DNA of 39,475 nucleotides from an uncultured Acidobacteriaceae bacterium (GCA_903911925.1 CAIWFH010000141.1:1-39475); one strand, 5' to 3'; positions 8,266-16,327 are shown, numbered from the stretch's first letter. The notes: a model not told the origin generated them from the letters alone. Translations and numbers: made by a program.

Positions 8266-10923
8266 TCACTCCGCGCGCAGAATCTCGGTGGGGTTGGTGC
8301 GCAGCGCGCGAAGCACTGCGGGCAGTGTGGCAACCAGGGCAGTAATTAGAATCGCGCACGCCGGCAGAGCAAGCATGTCTGCATCGGAGGCCTTCGCCTG
8401 GTAGAGAAGCGACTGGACATAACGCGCCGCGCCGAAACCGAGCGCGACGCCCGCAACGGCTCCGACGGCGATCATCAGGAACACATCGAGAGTCACAATG
8501 CGCACAATGCCGGCGCGCGTGGAGCCGATGGCCATGCGGATACCGATTTCGCGGCGGCGCTGGAGTACGGAGTAGTTGAGGACGGCGTAGAGCCCGATGC
8601 CGGCCAGCAGCAGCGCGACCGCGCCAAAGAAAGTGGCGAGCATGGCGATCAGGCGCTCGCGAATGGTCTGGTCGCGGACCAAATCGAGCTGCGTGGTGAT
8701 GTTTGAGACGCGAAGTCCGTTGTGGCGCTGCGCGATGAGCTGGCGGAGGGTATTGGCGAGGGCGAGCGGGTTCTCGGCGTTGGTGTGAATGGTGAAGGTG
8801 GCCCAGTCGACGGCCTTAGGCGCGGACTTCGAGTCGATTTCCGCGAAGGGGATGTAGAAGACGGCGAGGTTGGGCTCGCGCAGGTCGTGGTCAGGGACAT
8901 CGGGGGTGACGCCGACGATCCTGTTGAGCGGTTGATTGGCGCCACGTGTAAAGGTGCGGCCGATGGGGTCCTGGCCGGGGAAGAAAGCTTTGGCGAAACT
9001 TTCGTTGACGATTGCGGCTCCGGGCGAAGTGTCTTGCGGGCGAAAGTCGTGGCCAGAAACCAGGGGGATTTTCATCGTCGAAAGCCAGCCCGGGGAGACA
9101 ATCATGAAAAAGGCGGGCGTGCGACTGGGAGGCGCGCCGTTGATGGAGATGTCGCTGTTTATGCGGATGCGCCCGAGAAGGGGCCAGCGCGCGATAGCCA
9201 CCGAGTTCACCCCGGGGACGGCACGGAGCGCTTCGGCAGTTTGATCCCAGACGACGGGGAGCTGGCCTTTGCCGGCAACGGAGTCAAGCAGGAGCAGGCG
9301 GTCGGTGGAGAAACCGAGAGGCCGGTTCTGCAGGCGCTGGAACGATGCGACGAACAGCGATGACAAAAAGAGGACAAGAAAGCAGAAAGCAACTTGAAGA
9401 GCGATGGCTCCGCGCATGAGGCGGCGCGGGGAGTTCCGATTTTCACCACCTTTGAGGGCGGCGACGGGCCTGACGGCAGAGGCACGGAGAGCCGGAAGCA
9501 AGCCAAGCAATAGAACTACGAAAGTAGTAAGCCCGAAGCCGAAGAGAAGCACGCGACCGTCGGCGGGAAGCGCGAGGCGCGCGGGGTTGTCGGGAGGGTT
9601 GATGAGGCTGAGCACAAAGGGCGCCGCCCATGCCGCGAAGAGCGCGCCAAGAACGGAAGCAAAAATGGCGAGCAGCGCGCTCTGGCACAGGATCAGCTGG
9701 ACGAGGCGGCGCCGTCCGGCGCCGATCGAGATGCGGAGAGCCATCTCCTGCGAGCGGGCGGTGGCCTGGGCGGTCATCATGTTGGCCACGTTGACGCACG
9801 CGATCAGCAGGACGAGAGCGGCCAGCAGACCGAGGATGCCGAGTGAGCGGCGATAGTCTTTCTGGAGTTCGGAGATGCCGGCCCCGGCGGGATAGAAGAC
9901 GAGCTTCTGATCGAGAAAGCGTTCAATGGCCGCCTTGGGCGCGCCGCGGAAGCACGCAGAGCAGTCCAGCAGGAAGGCACGGCTGACGGCAGCCAGATGC
10001 TGCCGCAGCGGTTCGAGGGCGGTGGATCGGTTGACTCCAGGCTTCAGCATCAGGAAGATGTGGTGCCAGGAGATGCGGTCAAGGGTCGCAAACCGGTTCA
10101 TGCTGAGGGGCAGAAAGATATCGGTGACCGTTCCCTTTTCGGTTCCAGTGAAATCGCGGGGGCCTACGCCAATAATTTCAAAAGTCTGGTCGCCGATGTG
10201 AAGCGAGCTGCCGAGAACGTGGGGATCGCGGCCGAAGCGGTGATTCCAGCAGTCCCAGGAGAGGACCGCATAGGGACCGGCGCCGACGACGCGGTCATCG
10301 GCGGGGGCCAGCAAGCGGCCCAGCGCGGGCTGAAGGCCGAAGAGCGGGAACATGTTTCCGGAGACATAAGCCACGTGGGCCTTCTCCATCTCGTCGTCAG
10401 TGGTCCACGTGATGTCCGTGCGGTCGGCGCCGCTGATGGCGATGAGGTCGGCCTGGTCCTTGACGGCATCGCGCATGAGATTGAATTCCGGCGTGGCCCA
10501 GTAGTTGGACTCCATGGGCTTGCCGTCGAAGCCGATCATCTTGCTGGAGAGAACGTAGAGCTGGCTGGCGCCGGAGATGGGCAGCGGCCGCCAGAGCAGA
10601 GCGTCGATGAGCCGGAAAGCGGCGACACAGGAGCCGATGCCGAGGGCGAGCGAAAGCACAGCGGCCACTGACGTGATCTTGTTGCGGCAGAGTTGCCGCC
10701 AGCCAAATTTCGTATCCGCGATCAGCGACTCAAGCCATCCGGCAACACGAATCGTGTGGCTCGCCTCGCGCTGGCGCATTATCGACCCGAAGGTGCGGCG
10801 TGCTTCTTCGGGGTCGCGTCCTGAGGCAATAGCCTCTTCAATGTGCGACTGCAACTCTTCTTCGATTTCGCGGTTCAGGCGATCGCCGTGCACGGCATTT
10901 GAGATTCGCGACCACAATGACAT
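8266..10923 (-). CDS. ADOP-type ABC permease (MacB/FtsX-like, no ATPase)
   Basis: An inner-membrane permease of 885 residues with the architecture of acidobacterial duplicated orphan permeases. A short helical N-terminal prefix (DRLNREIEEELQSHIEEAI) is followed by a first membrane helix (about 83-105), a large MacB-type periplasmic core domain, an FtsX block near 360-460, a second periplasmic domain, and a second FtsX block near the C-terminus (VALLLAGIGLYAVLNYSVLQRRREIGIRMAIG). The total fits two fused permease halves. No ATPase is encoded nearby, so it needs one from elsewhere or works as an orphan. The ATG follows the padR stop by 1 bp, so the two are co-transcribed and probably translationally coupled. 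The substrate is unknown; relatives are linked to efflux or lipoprotein handling. Confidence 0.92.
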   Translation of the reverse strand: MSLWSRISNAVHGDRLNREIEEELQSHIEEAIASGRDPEEARRTFGSIMRQREASHTIRVAGWLESLIADTKFGWRQLCRNKITSVAAVLSLALGIGSCVAAFRLIDALLWRPLPISGASQLYVLSSKMIGFDGKPMESNYWATPEFNLMRDAVKDQADLIAISGADRTDITWTTDDEMEKAHVAYVSGNMFPLFGLQPALGRLLAPADDRVVGAGPYAVLSWDCWNHRFGRDPHVLGSSLHIGDQTFEIIGVGPRDFTGTEKGTVTDIFLPLSMNRFATLDRISWHHIFLMLKPGVNRSTALEPLRQHLAAVSRAFLLDCSACFRGAPKAAIERFLDQKLVFYPAGAGISELQKDYRRSLGILGLLAALVLLIACVNVANMMTAQATARSQEMALRISIGAGRRRLVQLILCQSALLAIFASVLGALFAAWAAPFVLSLINPPDNPARLALPADGRVLLFGFGLTTFVVLLLGLLPALRASAVRPVAALKGGENRNSPRRLMRGAIALQVAFCFLVLFLSSLFVASFQRLQNRPLGFSTDRLLLLDSVAGKGQLPVVWDQTAEALRAVPGVNSVAIARWPLLGRIRINSDISINGAPPSRTPAFFMIVSPGWLSTMKIPLVSGHDFRPQDTSPGAAIVNESFAKAFFPGQDPIGRTFTRGANQPLNRIVGVTPDVPDHDLREPNLAVFYIPFAEIDSKSAPKAVDWATFTIHTNAENPLALANTLRQLIAQRHNGLRVSNITTQLDLVRDQTIRERLIAMLATFFGAVALLLAGIGLYAVLNYSVLQRRREIGIRMAIGSTRAGIVRIVTLDVFLMIAVGAVAGVALGFGAARYVQSLLYQAKASDADMLALPACAILITALVATLPAVLRALRTNPTEILRAE

Positions 10924-10924
10924 G

Positions 10925-11254
10925 TCATGCCTCCCGGAGAACCCGATTGATTGCCAGGCTCACTGACAGCCAGCGCGACTCTTCGGCACCCAGTTGCTTC
11001 TTGCCTGCGGCGGTCAGTTCATAGATGCGGGCACGGCGGCCGGTGTCTTTTTTGATCCACTCGGCGCGAATCCAGCCTGCTTCTTCCATCCGGTAGAGCG
11101 CGGGGTAGAGCGAACCCTCCTCTGCGCGCAGCACCTCGCCGGATGTATTGGCGATGGCAGCCATGATGGCGTAACCGTGAAGCCGCGGCCGGCGCGAGAG
11201 GATTTTGAGCACCAGCAAATCGAGCGAACCCTGAAGTGAATCGGTCTTGGCCAT
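10925..11254 (-). CDS. PadR-family transcriptional regulator
   Basis: A 109-residue winged-helix repressor of the PadR family. DSLQGSLDLLVLKILSRRPRLHGYAI is the first part of the domain, EEGSLYPALYRMEEAGWIRAEW the recognition helix and wing, and GRRARIYELTAAGKKQL the second wing. The C-terminal helix is for dimerisation. The gene is paired with an ADOP permease 1 bp downstream, an arrangement very common in Acidobacteriota, so it is expected to control itself and the permease. Upstream is a strong promoter with a repeated site (see 11258-11294). No Shine-Dalgarno precedes the ATG, and the predicted transcript start is only a few bases away, so translation may be leaderless. The ligand is unknown. 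Confidence 0.93.
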   Translation of the reverse strand: MAKTDSLQGSLDLLVLKILSRRPRLHGYAIMAAIANTSGEVLRAEEGSLYPALYRMEEAGWIRAEWIKKDTGRRARIYELTAAGKKQLGAEESRWLSVSLAINRVLREA

Positions 11255-11257
11255 ACT

Positions 11258-11280
11258 TAGATGTCTTTATATAGATGTCT
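11258..11280 (-). promoter_or_regulatory. Candidate PadR operator: 9-bp direct repeat around the -10 box
   Basis: TAGATGTCT occurs at 11258-11266 and again at 11272-11280, separated by 5 bp (14-bp period). Each unit is itself close to a palindrome (AGAnnTCT). The two units border the padR -10 box, so a protein bound there would block the promoter. Binding by this PadR is inferred from position only. Confidence 0.55.
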
Positions 11281-11294
11281 GGGTATAAAGTCAA
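11266..11294 (-). promoter_or_regulatory. padR-permease promoter
   Basis: On the - strand, TTGACT (11294-11289) is separated by exactly 17 bp from TATAAA (11271-11266), a near-consensus vegetative sigma promoter. The expected start of transcription is near 11258-11260, about 5 bases before the padR ATG, which implies a leaderless or nearly leaderless transcript. Confidence 0.7.
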
Positions 11295-11337
11295 GACGCG
11301 CGCATCTCCTGTAAATGGGACGCTTGCACTCATTGAT

Positions 11338-11420
11338 AGTCGGTTTTGCGCAATAACTCTTCAGGGAAGTCGGGTGATCGAGAGAGTTCTCGCCAAGGCA
11401 ACGCGAATCGTGAAATTGCT
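11338..11420. repeat. Possible decayed third copy of the palindromic element
   Basis: The right end (about 11402-11424) aligns with the right arm of the element at 12185-12296 with only about five differences, all transitions, and like that copy it abuts the CTA that is the stop codon of a plsC gene. The left end (CGGTTTT near 11341) and the centre have diverged, and the arms no longer pair well. It may be an old co-duplicated copy. Confidence 0.35.
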
Positions 11421-12131
11421 CTAACCCCGCATCCACTCCGGGAGCCCAGAAGCAATCGAATCGCGCACAGCGCTCAGCAACTCCTCGCGCGTAGCAAAGT
11501 TGGCGGGGTAAATCGGCGGGTGAAAAACAAGATGCACGGTGCCCGGCTTGATGGCGAAACTGCCCTTGGCCATCAGCGTCTCGGTTCCGGAAATCGAAAC
11601 CGGAATGCAGGGCGCGCCGGTCTGCATCGCCAGGTAGAACGGCCCTTTTTTGAACGGCAGCAGGCGGCCGTCCTTGGAGCGCGTTCCCTCAACGAAGGTG
11701 GTAATGTGCAGCCCTTTCTCAAGCACGCGCCGCGCGGCGGCCACGCTCTGCTGGGCGGCGTCGGCGTTTCCGCTGCGGTCTACCGGAATAAAATCGCCAA
11801 GCTTCATGCAATAGCCGAAGACGGGAATCTTGAAAACGGAGAGTTTTGAGAAGGCGGCCGTGCGTCCCGGAATTCGCGGAATCAGCGCCGGCGGATCGAG
11901 GTTCGAAACGTGGTTGGCCATGAAGATGCACGCCACGCCGGCAGGAACGTTTTCACGTCCCTCGACCACCACGCGGATTCCGGCCACGCGAAAGCCGGTG
12001 CGCACAATCAAACACGTCGCGGTGTAGAGCGGTCTCACGTTGCCGGTAACGACGGCCAGCGGAATGAAAATCAGCGCTGCCGGAATGCTGATGGCGACGA
12101 TGACGACGATGACCAGAAGCGATACGATCAT
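11421..12131 (-). CDS. 1-acylglycerol-3-phosphate acyltransferase-like protein (PlsC family), copy 2
   Basis: A 236-residue membrane-bound acyltransferase of the PlsC/LPLAT family, which transfers an acyl chain to lysophosphatidic acid or a similar acceptor in phospholipid synthesis. An N-terminal membrane helix (about 1-30) precedes the catalytic NHVSNLD motif (the NHx4D signature) at about residue 77 and the FVEGTRS motif at about 144-150. The closing SGLPEWMR is shared with the neighbouring copy. It has the same length as the gene at 12297-13007 and is clearly similar along its whole length, so it is a tandem duplicate. The 165-bp gap between them contains a palindromic repeat (12185-12296), so this gene may be expressed separately or less strongly. 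Acyl and acceptor specificity cannot be read. Confidence 0.88.
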   Translation of the reverse strand: MIVSLLVIVVIVAISIPAALIFIPLAVVTGNVRPLYTATCLIVRTGFRVAGIRVVVEGRENVPAGVACIFMANHVSNLDPPALIPRIPGRTAAFSKLSVFKIPVFGYCMKLGDFIPVDRSGNADAAQQSVAAARRVLEKGLHITTFVEGTRSKDGRLLPFKKGPFYLAMQTGAPCIPVSISGTETLMAKGSFAIKPGTVHLVFHPPIYPANFATREELLSAVRDSIASGLPEWMRG

Positions 12132-12184
12132 TCGGATTACCTGATGACTTTCGACTCGTGTTGGTTTGAACGATGCGCGTCTAC

Positions 12185-12296
12185 AGCGGTTTCACAATTG
12201 GTGTATTCCGAAACCACTGCCTTAAAGTGGCATTTTTTTTCAAGAAAATGCCACCTCGCACAATATCCAAAAGGGCACGTGAATTGTGGAACCGCT
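12185..12296. repeat. Palindromic intergenic element, copy A
   Basis: A 112-bp element with terminal inverted repeats AGCGGTTTCACAATT (12185-12199) and AATTGTGGAACCGCT (12282-12296), complementary over 15 bp except one position that can form a G-U pair. Inside is a perfect 10-bp hairpin, GTGGCATTTT (12227-12236) and AAAATGCCAC (12245-12254), loop of 8. CTAC flanks both sides (12181-12184 and 12297-12300), possibly a 4-bp target duplication; the right one includes the stop codon of the plsC gene at 12297. It lies between the two plsC genes and matches the copy at 27791-27903 along its length. Confidence 0.85.
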
Positions 12297-13007
12297 CTAC
12301 CTTCGCATCCACTCCGGCAGCCCTGAGGCAATGGCTGCGCGCACAGCCTGCGTCAATTCCTCGCGCGTGGCAAAAGCGGCGGGGTCAATGGCCGGATGAA
12401 AAACCACATGCATGATTCCCGGATGCATGCGCAGGCTGCCTTTTCCGAGAATTTTCTCCGAGCCGTAAATCGAGACCGGAATCACCGGTGCGCCGGCAGC
12501 CATGGCCAAAAAGAATGGGCCTTTCTTGAAGGGCAGCATGCGCCCGTCGGGCGAGCGCGTTCCTTCAACAAAGACGGTGATGTGAACGCCCTTGGCCAGT
12601 ACGCGCTGTGCCGCGGCCACGCTCTCCCGCGCTGCTTCGGGACTGCCGCTGCGGTCGACGGCGATAAACTCGCCCTGCCTAAAGCCTGTGCCGAGCACGG
12701 GAAGGTTCATCAGGGCGCGCTTCATAAAGGCCGAGGTGCGACCGGGGATCAACGAGATCAGCGCCGGCGGGTCGAGGTTCGAAACGTGATTCGACATGAA
12801 GATGCACGCACGATCGCCTGGAATGCGGTCGCGGCCTTCGGTCTCGAAGCGCACCCCGGCCAGCCGGCAACTGCTTGAGAGCATGAAGCGCGTGCCCTTG
12901 TAGAGCGGCAGCACATTGCCCGTCAACCAGCACCACGGAATGAAAAGAATCGCCGTGGGAATTCCCGTGAGGACCATGGTGGCCATGAAGATGAGAGATG
13001 AAATCAT
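12297..13007 (-). CDS. 1-acylglycerol-3-phosphate acyltransferase-like protein (PlsC family), copy 1
   Basis: A 236-residue LPLAT-family acyltransferase, upstream member of a tandem pair. A hydrophobic N-terminus (FMATMVLTGIPTAILFIPWC) anchors it in the membrane. The NHVSNLDPP motif carries the catalytic His-Asp, and FVEGTRSPDGR is the second conserved block; the PFKKGPFFLA segment that follows is also typical. It starts 18 bp after mpl ends, so it is probably the fourth gene of the dapF-ldcA-mpl transcript, linking peptidoglycan recycling genes with phospholipid synthesis by co-expression only. The sequence after its stop codon is the palindromic element at 12185-12296. Confidence 0.9.
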   Translation of the reverse strand: MISSLIFMATMVLTGIPTAILFIPWCWLTGNVLPLYKGTRFMLSSSCRLAGVRFETEGRDRIPGDRACIFMSNHVSNLDPPALISLIPGRTSAFMKRALMNLPVLGTGFRQGEFIAVDRSGSPEAARESVAAAQRVLAKGVHITVFVEGTRSPDGRMLPFKKGPFFLAMAAGAPVIPVSIYGSEKILGKGSLRMHPGIMHVVFHPAIDPAAFATREELTQAVRAAIASGLPEWMRR

Positions 13008-13025
13008 GCCGGTCTTTCCAATGGA

Positions 13026-14474
13026 TCAGGGATGAAGTTGTTTGAGACGAAGGGGAAGTTTCTCATAAATGCCGTCGAAGCCGCCATTGGAGAGAATCGC
13101 CACCACGTCGCCCGGCTTGAGCCGCGGCGCAAGCGAGTTGACGATGGCTTCTGCATCAACGCAAAGCTCTGCCGGCGTACCGGCGGCATTGAGCGCGCGC
13201 ACTACATCTTCAGGATGCAGCCGCTCGAGTTCTGGAATGCGCTGCTGCTGATAAACGCCGGCTAGGATCACTTCGTCGGCCAGGCGAAGGCTCGCCACCA
13301 AATCGCCTTCAAGCACCTTGCGGCGAAGAGTGTTCGAGCGCGGCTCCAGCACCGCCCAAAGCCGCGATTGCGGGTAGACCGAGCGCAGCGCCCGCAGCGT
13401 TTCGCGGATTGCCGTGGGATGATGCGCGAAGTCTTCAATGATCGTGATGCCGCCGATTTCCGCTCTCACTTCAAGCCGCCGCTTCACGCTCTTGAAGGTT
13501 GCCAACGCCGCACAGATCGATTCCTTGCAGATGCCTTGCCCAAACGCCAGCGCAGCGGCAGCTGTGGCATTCAGCGCATTGTGCTCGCCGGCCAGTTGCA
13601 TCTCCAATGGAGCCCAGAGAGCGCCGGCATGCCACACTTCCCAGCGGGTCAGGCCGTTCTCATGGTGCAGGTTCCTGATCTGCCAGTCGGAACTGCCGGC
13701 GAACCCGTAGCGCTCAACGCGGCAAAGCGCATGGGCAATGCACTCGCTCACGTTCTCGCTGCCGTCGTAGGCCACAATCAGGCCTCGCCGCGGAACCAGA
13801 TTAACCAGCCGCTTGAAAGCGGTCTTCACCGCGTTCAGATCATCGTAGATATCGGCGTGGTCAAACTCGACGTGGGTCAGAATCAGGCCGTCGGGAAAGT
13901 AATGCAGAAACTTTGGCCCCTTGTCGAAGAAGGCGGTGTCGTACTCGTCGCCCTCCACGATAAACGTGCGCGTAGGCCGCAACTGGAAACTGGTTCCGAA
14001 GTTCTCGGCAACGCCGCCGATGAGAAACGACGGCTCAAGCGTTGGACTCTGCTGCGCGGCAAACTGGTAGATCCACGCCAGCATGCTGGTGGTCGTGGTC
14101 TTGCCATGCGTGCCGGCCACCACCAGAGACTCGCGGCCCTTGAGGAATTCATCGCGCAGCAGAGCGGCCATTGAGGTGAACGGAATTCGCTGGTCCAGCA
14201 CGCGCTCCACTTCAGGATTGCCGCGCGAGAGCGCATTGCCGATGACGACGAGATCCGGCGCTGGCTCAAGATTGGCCTCTGCGTAAGGCTCAAGAATCGG
14301 GATGCCCAGCCCGGCCAGCAGATCGCTCATGGGCGGGTAAGCCGCTTTGTCAGAGCCGGTGATGCGGTGGCCCTGCAACTGCAAAAGGCCAGCGAGGGAA
14401 GCCATGGCTGTGCCGCAGATGCCGCTGAGATGAATGTGCTGTCCTATCAGCTTCTCCGATCCCCGATCTTTCAC
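13026..14474 (-). CDS. mpl: UDP-N-acetylmuramate:L-Ala-gamma-D-Glu-meso-DAP ligase
   Basis: A cytoplasmic ATP-dependent ligase of 482 residues that joins recycled murein tripeptide directly to UDP-MurNAc. The Mur ligase three-domain layout is clear: an N-terminal UDP-binding domain (IHLSGICGTAMASLAGLL), an ATP-binding P-loop GTHGKTTTTS at residues 121-130, and a C-terminal domain (EDFAHHPTAIRETL; VLEPRSNTLRR). The EGDEYDTAFFDKGPKFLHY block is characteristic of Mpl rather than MurC. It starts with GTG at 14474 inside the end of ldcA (GTGA overlap). LdcA makes the tripeptide that Mpl uses, so the operon order matches the recycling pathway. Confidence 0.93.
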   Translation of the reverse strand: MKDRGSEKLIGQHIHLSGICGTAMASLAGLLQLQGHRITGSDKAAYPPMSDLLAGLGIPILEPYAEANLEPAPDLVVIGNALSRGNPEVERVLDQRIPFTSMAALLRDEFLKGRESLVVAGTHGKTTTTSMLAWIYQFAAQQSPTLEPSFLIGGVAENFGTSFQLRPTRTFIVEGDEYDTAFFDKGPKFLHYFPDGLILTHVEFDHADIYDDLNAVKTAFKRLVNLVPRRGLIVAYDGSENVSECIAHALCRVERYGFAGSSDWQIRNLHHENGLTRWEVWHAGALWAPLEMQLAGEHNALNATAAAALAFGQGICKESICAALATFKSVKRRLEVRAEIGGITIIEDFAHHPTAIRETLRALRSVYPQSRLWAVLEPRSNTLRRKVLEGDLVASLRLADEVILAGVYQQQRIPELERLHPEDVVRALNAAGTPAELCVDAEAIVNSLAPRLKPGDVVAILSNGGFDGIYEKLPLRLKQLHP

Positions 14475-15412
14475 GCTTTCACCGCCGGTTCCAAAAGGTT
14501 CAGATGGGCCTCATCCCCGGCGCGCAACTCTGCGTCAACACCAAAAGTGAGGGTCACATTGGAGTGAGAGACATGGCCCGAGCGCAGGCCGAAGGCAATG
14601 GGCCCGCGAAAATCTTCAAATACGCGCGCAATTACGTCTTCCAGCAATCCGGGCGGCGCGCCGGGTGAGGTGCAATCCAGCATCTCGCCAAAAACGATGC
14701 CGCGCACGCCGTCCAGTTTGCCGGCCTGCAGCAGTTGCCAAAGCATGCGGTCAACCTGGTAGGGCTTGGCGCCGGTGTCTTCAAGAAACAGTAGCTTGTC
14801 TTCAGTCTGCGGCTCATAGGGCGTTCCTAGGAGCGCAACGATAATGCTGAGACAGCCGCCATAGAGAGTGCCGCGCGCCCGGCCGGGATTGAGCGTGCGC
14901 ATTCCTTCATCGGCGCCCACGGCGTAGGGCTTTCCCGTTAGGGCCGCTTGCATGCTTGGCAGATGCGCTCCATTGGGGCGCGAGAAATCGGCCGAGAGCA
15001 TGGGACCATAAAACGAGGGAAGCCCGATCTGGTCAAGCATCCACAGTTGCGGCGCGGTCAAATCGCTATAGCCGATGAGCGGCTTTGCGCTCTCCGCAAT
15101 CAGGTCAAGGTCAAGCCCGTCGAGCAGGTAGTTTGAGCCGTATCCTCCGCGGGTGCAAAAGATGGCCCGCAGTGCGTCGTCGGCAAAAGCGTGGTGCAGA
15201 TCGCGCAGCCGCATCTCTGGCGTGCCGGCGAAGTAAAGCGGCCCGCGCGTGAGAATATGTTCCGCCGCCTGCGGTGTGTAGCCGAGTACCCGCAGCGCTT
15301 CAAGGCCGCGCTCAACCCGCTCGTTCTGCGGGGTGGAAGCAAGCGAAACGACAGCAACCGAAGCATCGCTGGGAACTGCAGCCGGTTTGAGCAAAGTGGC
15401 CATCAAACCCAT
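14471..15412 (-). CDS. ldcA: LD-carboxypeptidase (peptidase family S66)
   Basis: A 313-residue serine peptidase that removes the terminal D-Ala from murein tetrapeptide in the cytoplasm. The family triad is visible: nucleophile Ser116 in LIGYSDLTA, Glu211 in LLFLEDTGAKPYQVDR, and His280 in GLRSGHVSHSN, matching the spacing of the Pseudomonas aeruginosa enzyme (115/217/285). The CTRGGYGSNYLL block is also conserved. There is no signal peptide, consistent with a recycling role. It overlaps dapF by 10 bp if the ATG at 15412 is used; a second ATG at 15403 would give a 1-bp TGATG overlap and is an equally good start. It overlaps mpl by 4 bp at its end. Confidence 0.93.
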   Translation of the reverse strand: MGLMATLLKPAAVPSDASVAVVSLASTPQNERVERGLEALRVLGYTPQAAEHILTRGPLYFAGTPEMRLRDLHHAFADDALRAIFCTRGGYGSNYLLDGLDLDLIAESAKPLIGYSDLTAPQLWMLDQIGLPSFYGPMLSADFSRPNGAHLPSMQAALTGKPYAVGADEGMRTLNPGRARGTLYGGCLSIIVALLGTPYEPQTEDKLLFLEDTGAKPYQVDRMLWQLLQAGKLDGVRGIVFGEMLDCTSPGAPPGLLEDVIARVFEDFRGPIAFGLRSGHVSHSNVTLTFGVDAELRAGDEAHLNLLEPAVKA

Positions 15413-16224
15413 GCCTCGCCGCGCGAGATGAGAGTGGCCGGTCCTGTGAGTTTAAGTTCCATCCCTGCGCCATCCCATGCAACGGTCTGTGCGCCGCCGG
15501 GGGCAACTACAGTGAGCGGCGACTGGCAACCATTCAATGCCAATGCTGCCGTGGCCGTCGCGCTCGATCCAGTGCCGGATGAAGTGGTGGGGCCAACGCC
15601 TCGCTCGAAGATGCGAATCTCAATTTCAGTTGGGCTCACGACGCGCAGAAACTCAACATTGGTCTGGTAGGGAAAGTCGGGGAGAAAGCAAATCTGCTGG
15701 CCGACGCTCTGCCACGCTTGCCCGTCCACTTTGAACTCGGCGTTGTCCACCACGATGACGAAATGCGGATTGCCGGTGGAGACTTCGACGCCCTGAACCT
15801 GCACGCCCGCCGGCATGGTTACGGTCCGCGGCGCAAAGACAGGAACACCCATGCCAGCGGTCACTTCCACCGTATATCCATCTGCGGTATTGATCGCATT
15901 CACGTGGCAAATGCGCGCGCCCGCGTCGGTCTCGATGTGCAATTCCGCGCCCGCCTGCAAGCCCCGCGCCTCAGCCATCCATGCCGCTACGCAGCGCGTG
16001 CCGTTGCCGCTGATTTCAGCGATGGAGCCATCTGCGTTGTGCAGCCGAATGCGGCCGGATGCGGGGCCCGTCCAGGCAAAGAACTCCACGCCGTCAGCGC
16101 CTACGCCGGTATTGCGCGCGCATAGCAGTCGTGCAAGTTCAGCCCAATCGCGTCCCCGAGCCGATTCTTCCGTCACGATCAGAAAGTCGTTGCCGCAGGC
16201 GTGGGCTTTGGTAAATGGAATCAA
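15403..16224 (-). CDS. dapF: Diaminopimelate epimerase, second catalytic Cys replaced by Ser
   Basis: A 273-residue member of the DapF family, which interconverts LL- and meso-diaminopimelate for lysine and peptidoglycan synthesis. The pseudo-dimeric fold signatures are present: ACGNDFLIV near the N-terminus, SGNGTRC with the first catalytic Cys at residue 78, STGNPHFVIVVD in the centre, and ERGVGPTTSSGTG in the second half. In characterised DapF the last motif reads ACG(T/S)G and its Cys is the other acid/base; here residue 216 is Ser. Epimerase activity is therefore uncertain. The start appears to be TTG at 16224 with GGAGGAG only 2 bp upstream, an unusually short spacing, although family homology begins at once. 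It heads an operon with ldcA and mpl, so a DAP-related role is likely. Confidence 0.88.
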   Translation of the reverse strand: MIPFTKAHACGNDFLIVTEESARGRDWAELARLLCARNTGVGADGVEFFAWTGPASGRIRLHNADGSIAEISGNGTRCVAAWMAEARGLQAGAELHIETDAGARICHVNAINTADGYTVEVTAGMGVPVFAPRTVTMPAGVQVQGVEVSTGNPHFVIVVDNAEFKVDGQAWQSVGQQICFLPDFPYQTNVEFLRVVSPTEIEIRIFERGVGPTTSSGTGSSATATAALALNGCQSPLTVVAPGGAQTVAWDGAGMELKLTGPATLISRGEAWV

Positions 16225-16315
16225 AACTCCTCCAGATTAAGATGCAGCAAGTTAGCGCCGCTTCGCGGCATAGCAAGCCAGCAAGTCAGCGCTGAATTCC
16301 CGGCCCTTTTCGGCA

Positions 16316-16327
16316 CGACTAAAGTCG
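16316..16327. repeat. Small palindrome in the gap before dapF
   Basis: CGACT-AA-AGTCG forms a perfect 5-bp inverted repeat within GC-rich sequence in the 168-bp gap between dapF and the broken glycosyltransferase. Palindromes of this look recur between genes in acidobacterial genomes as I recall them, but only one copy is seen here. Confidence 0.3.

Noticed and set aside
12137..12331. Small frames over the palindromic element (also 27617-28088)
   Set aside because: They are read-outs of the repeat copies on either strand, without ribosome binding sites; the structure, not coding, explains the sequence.
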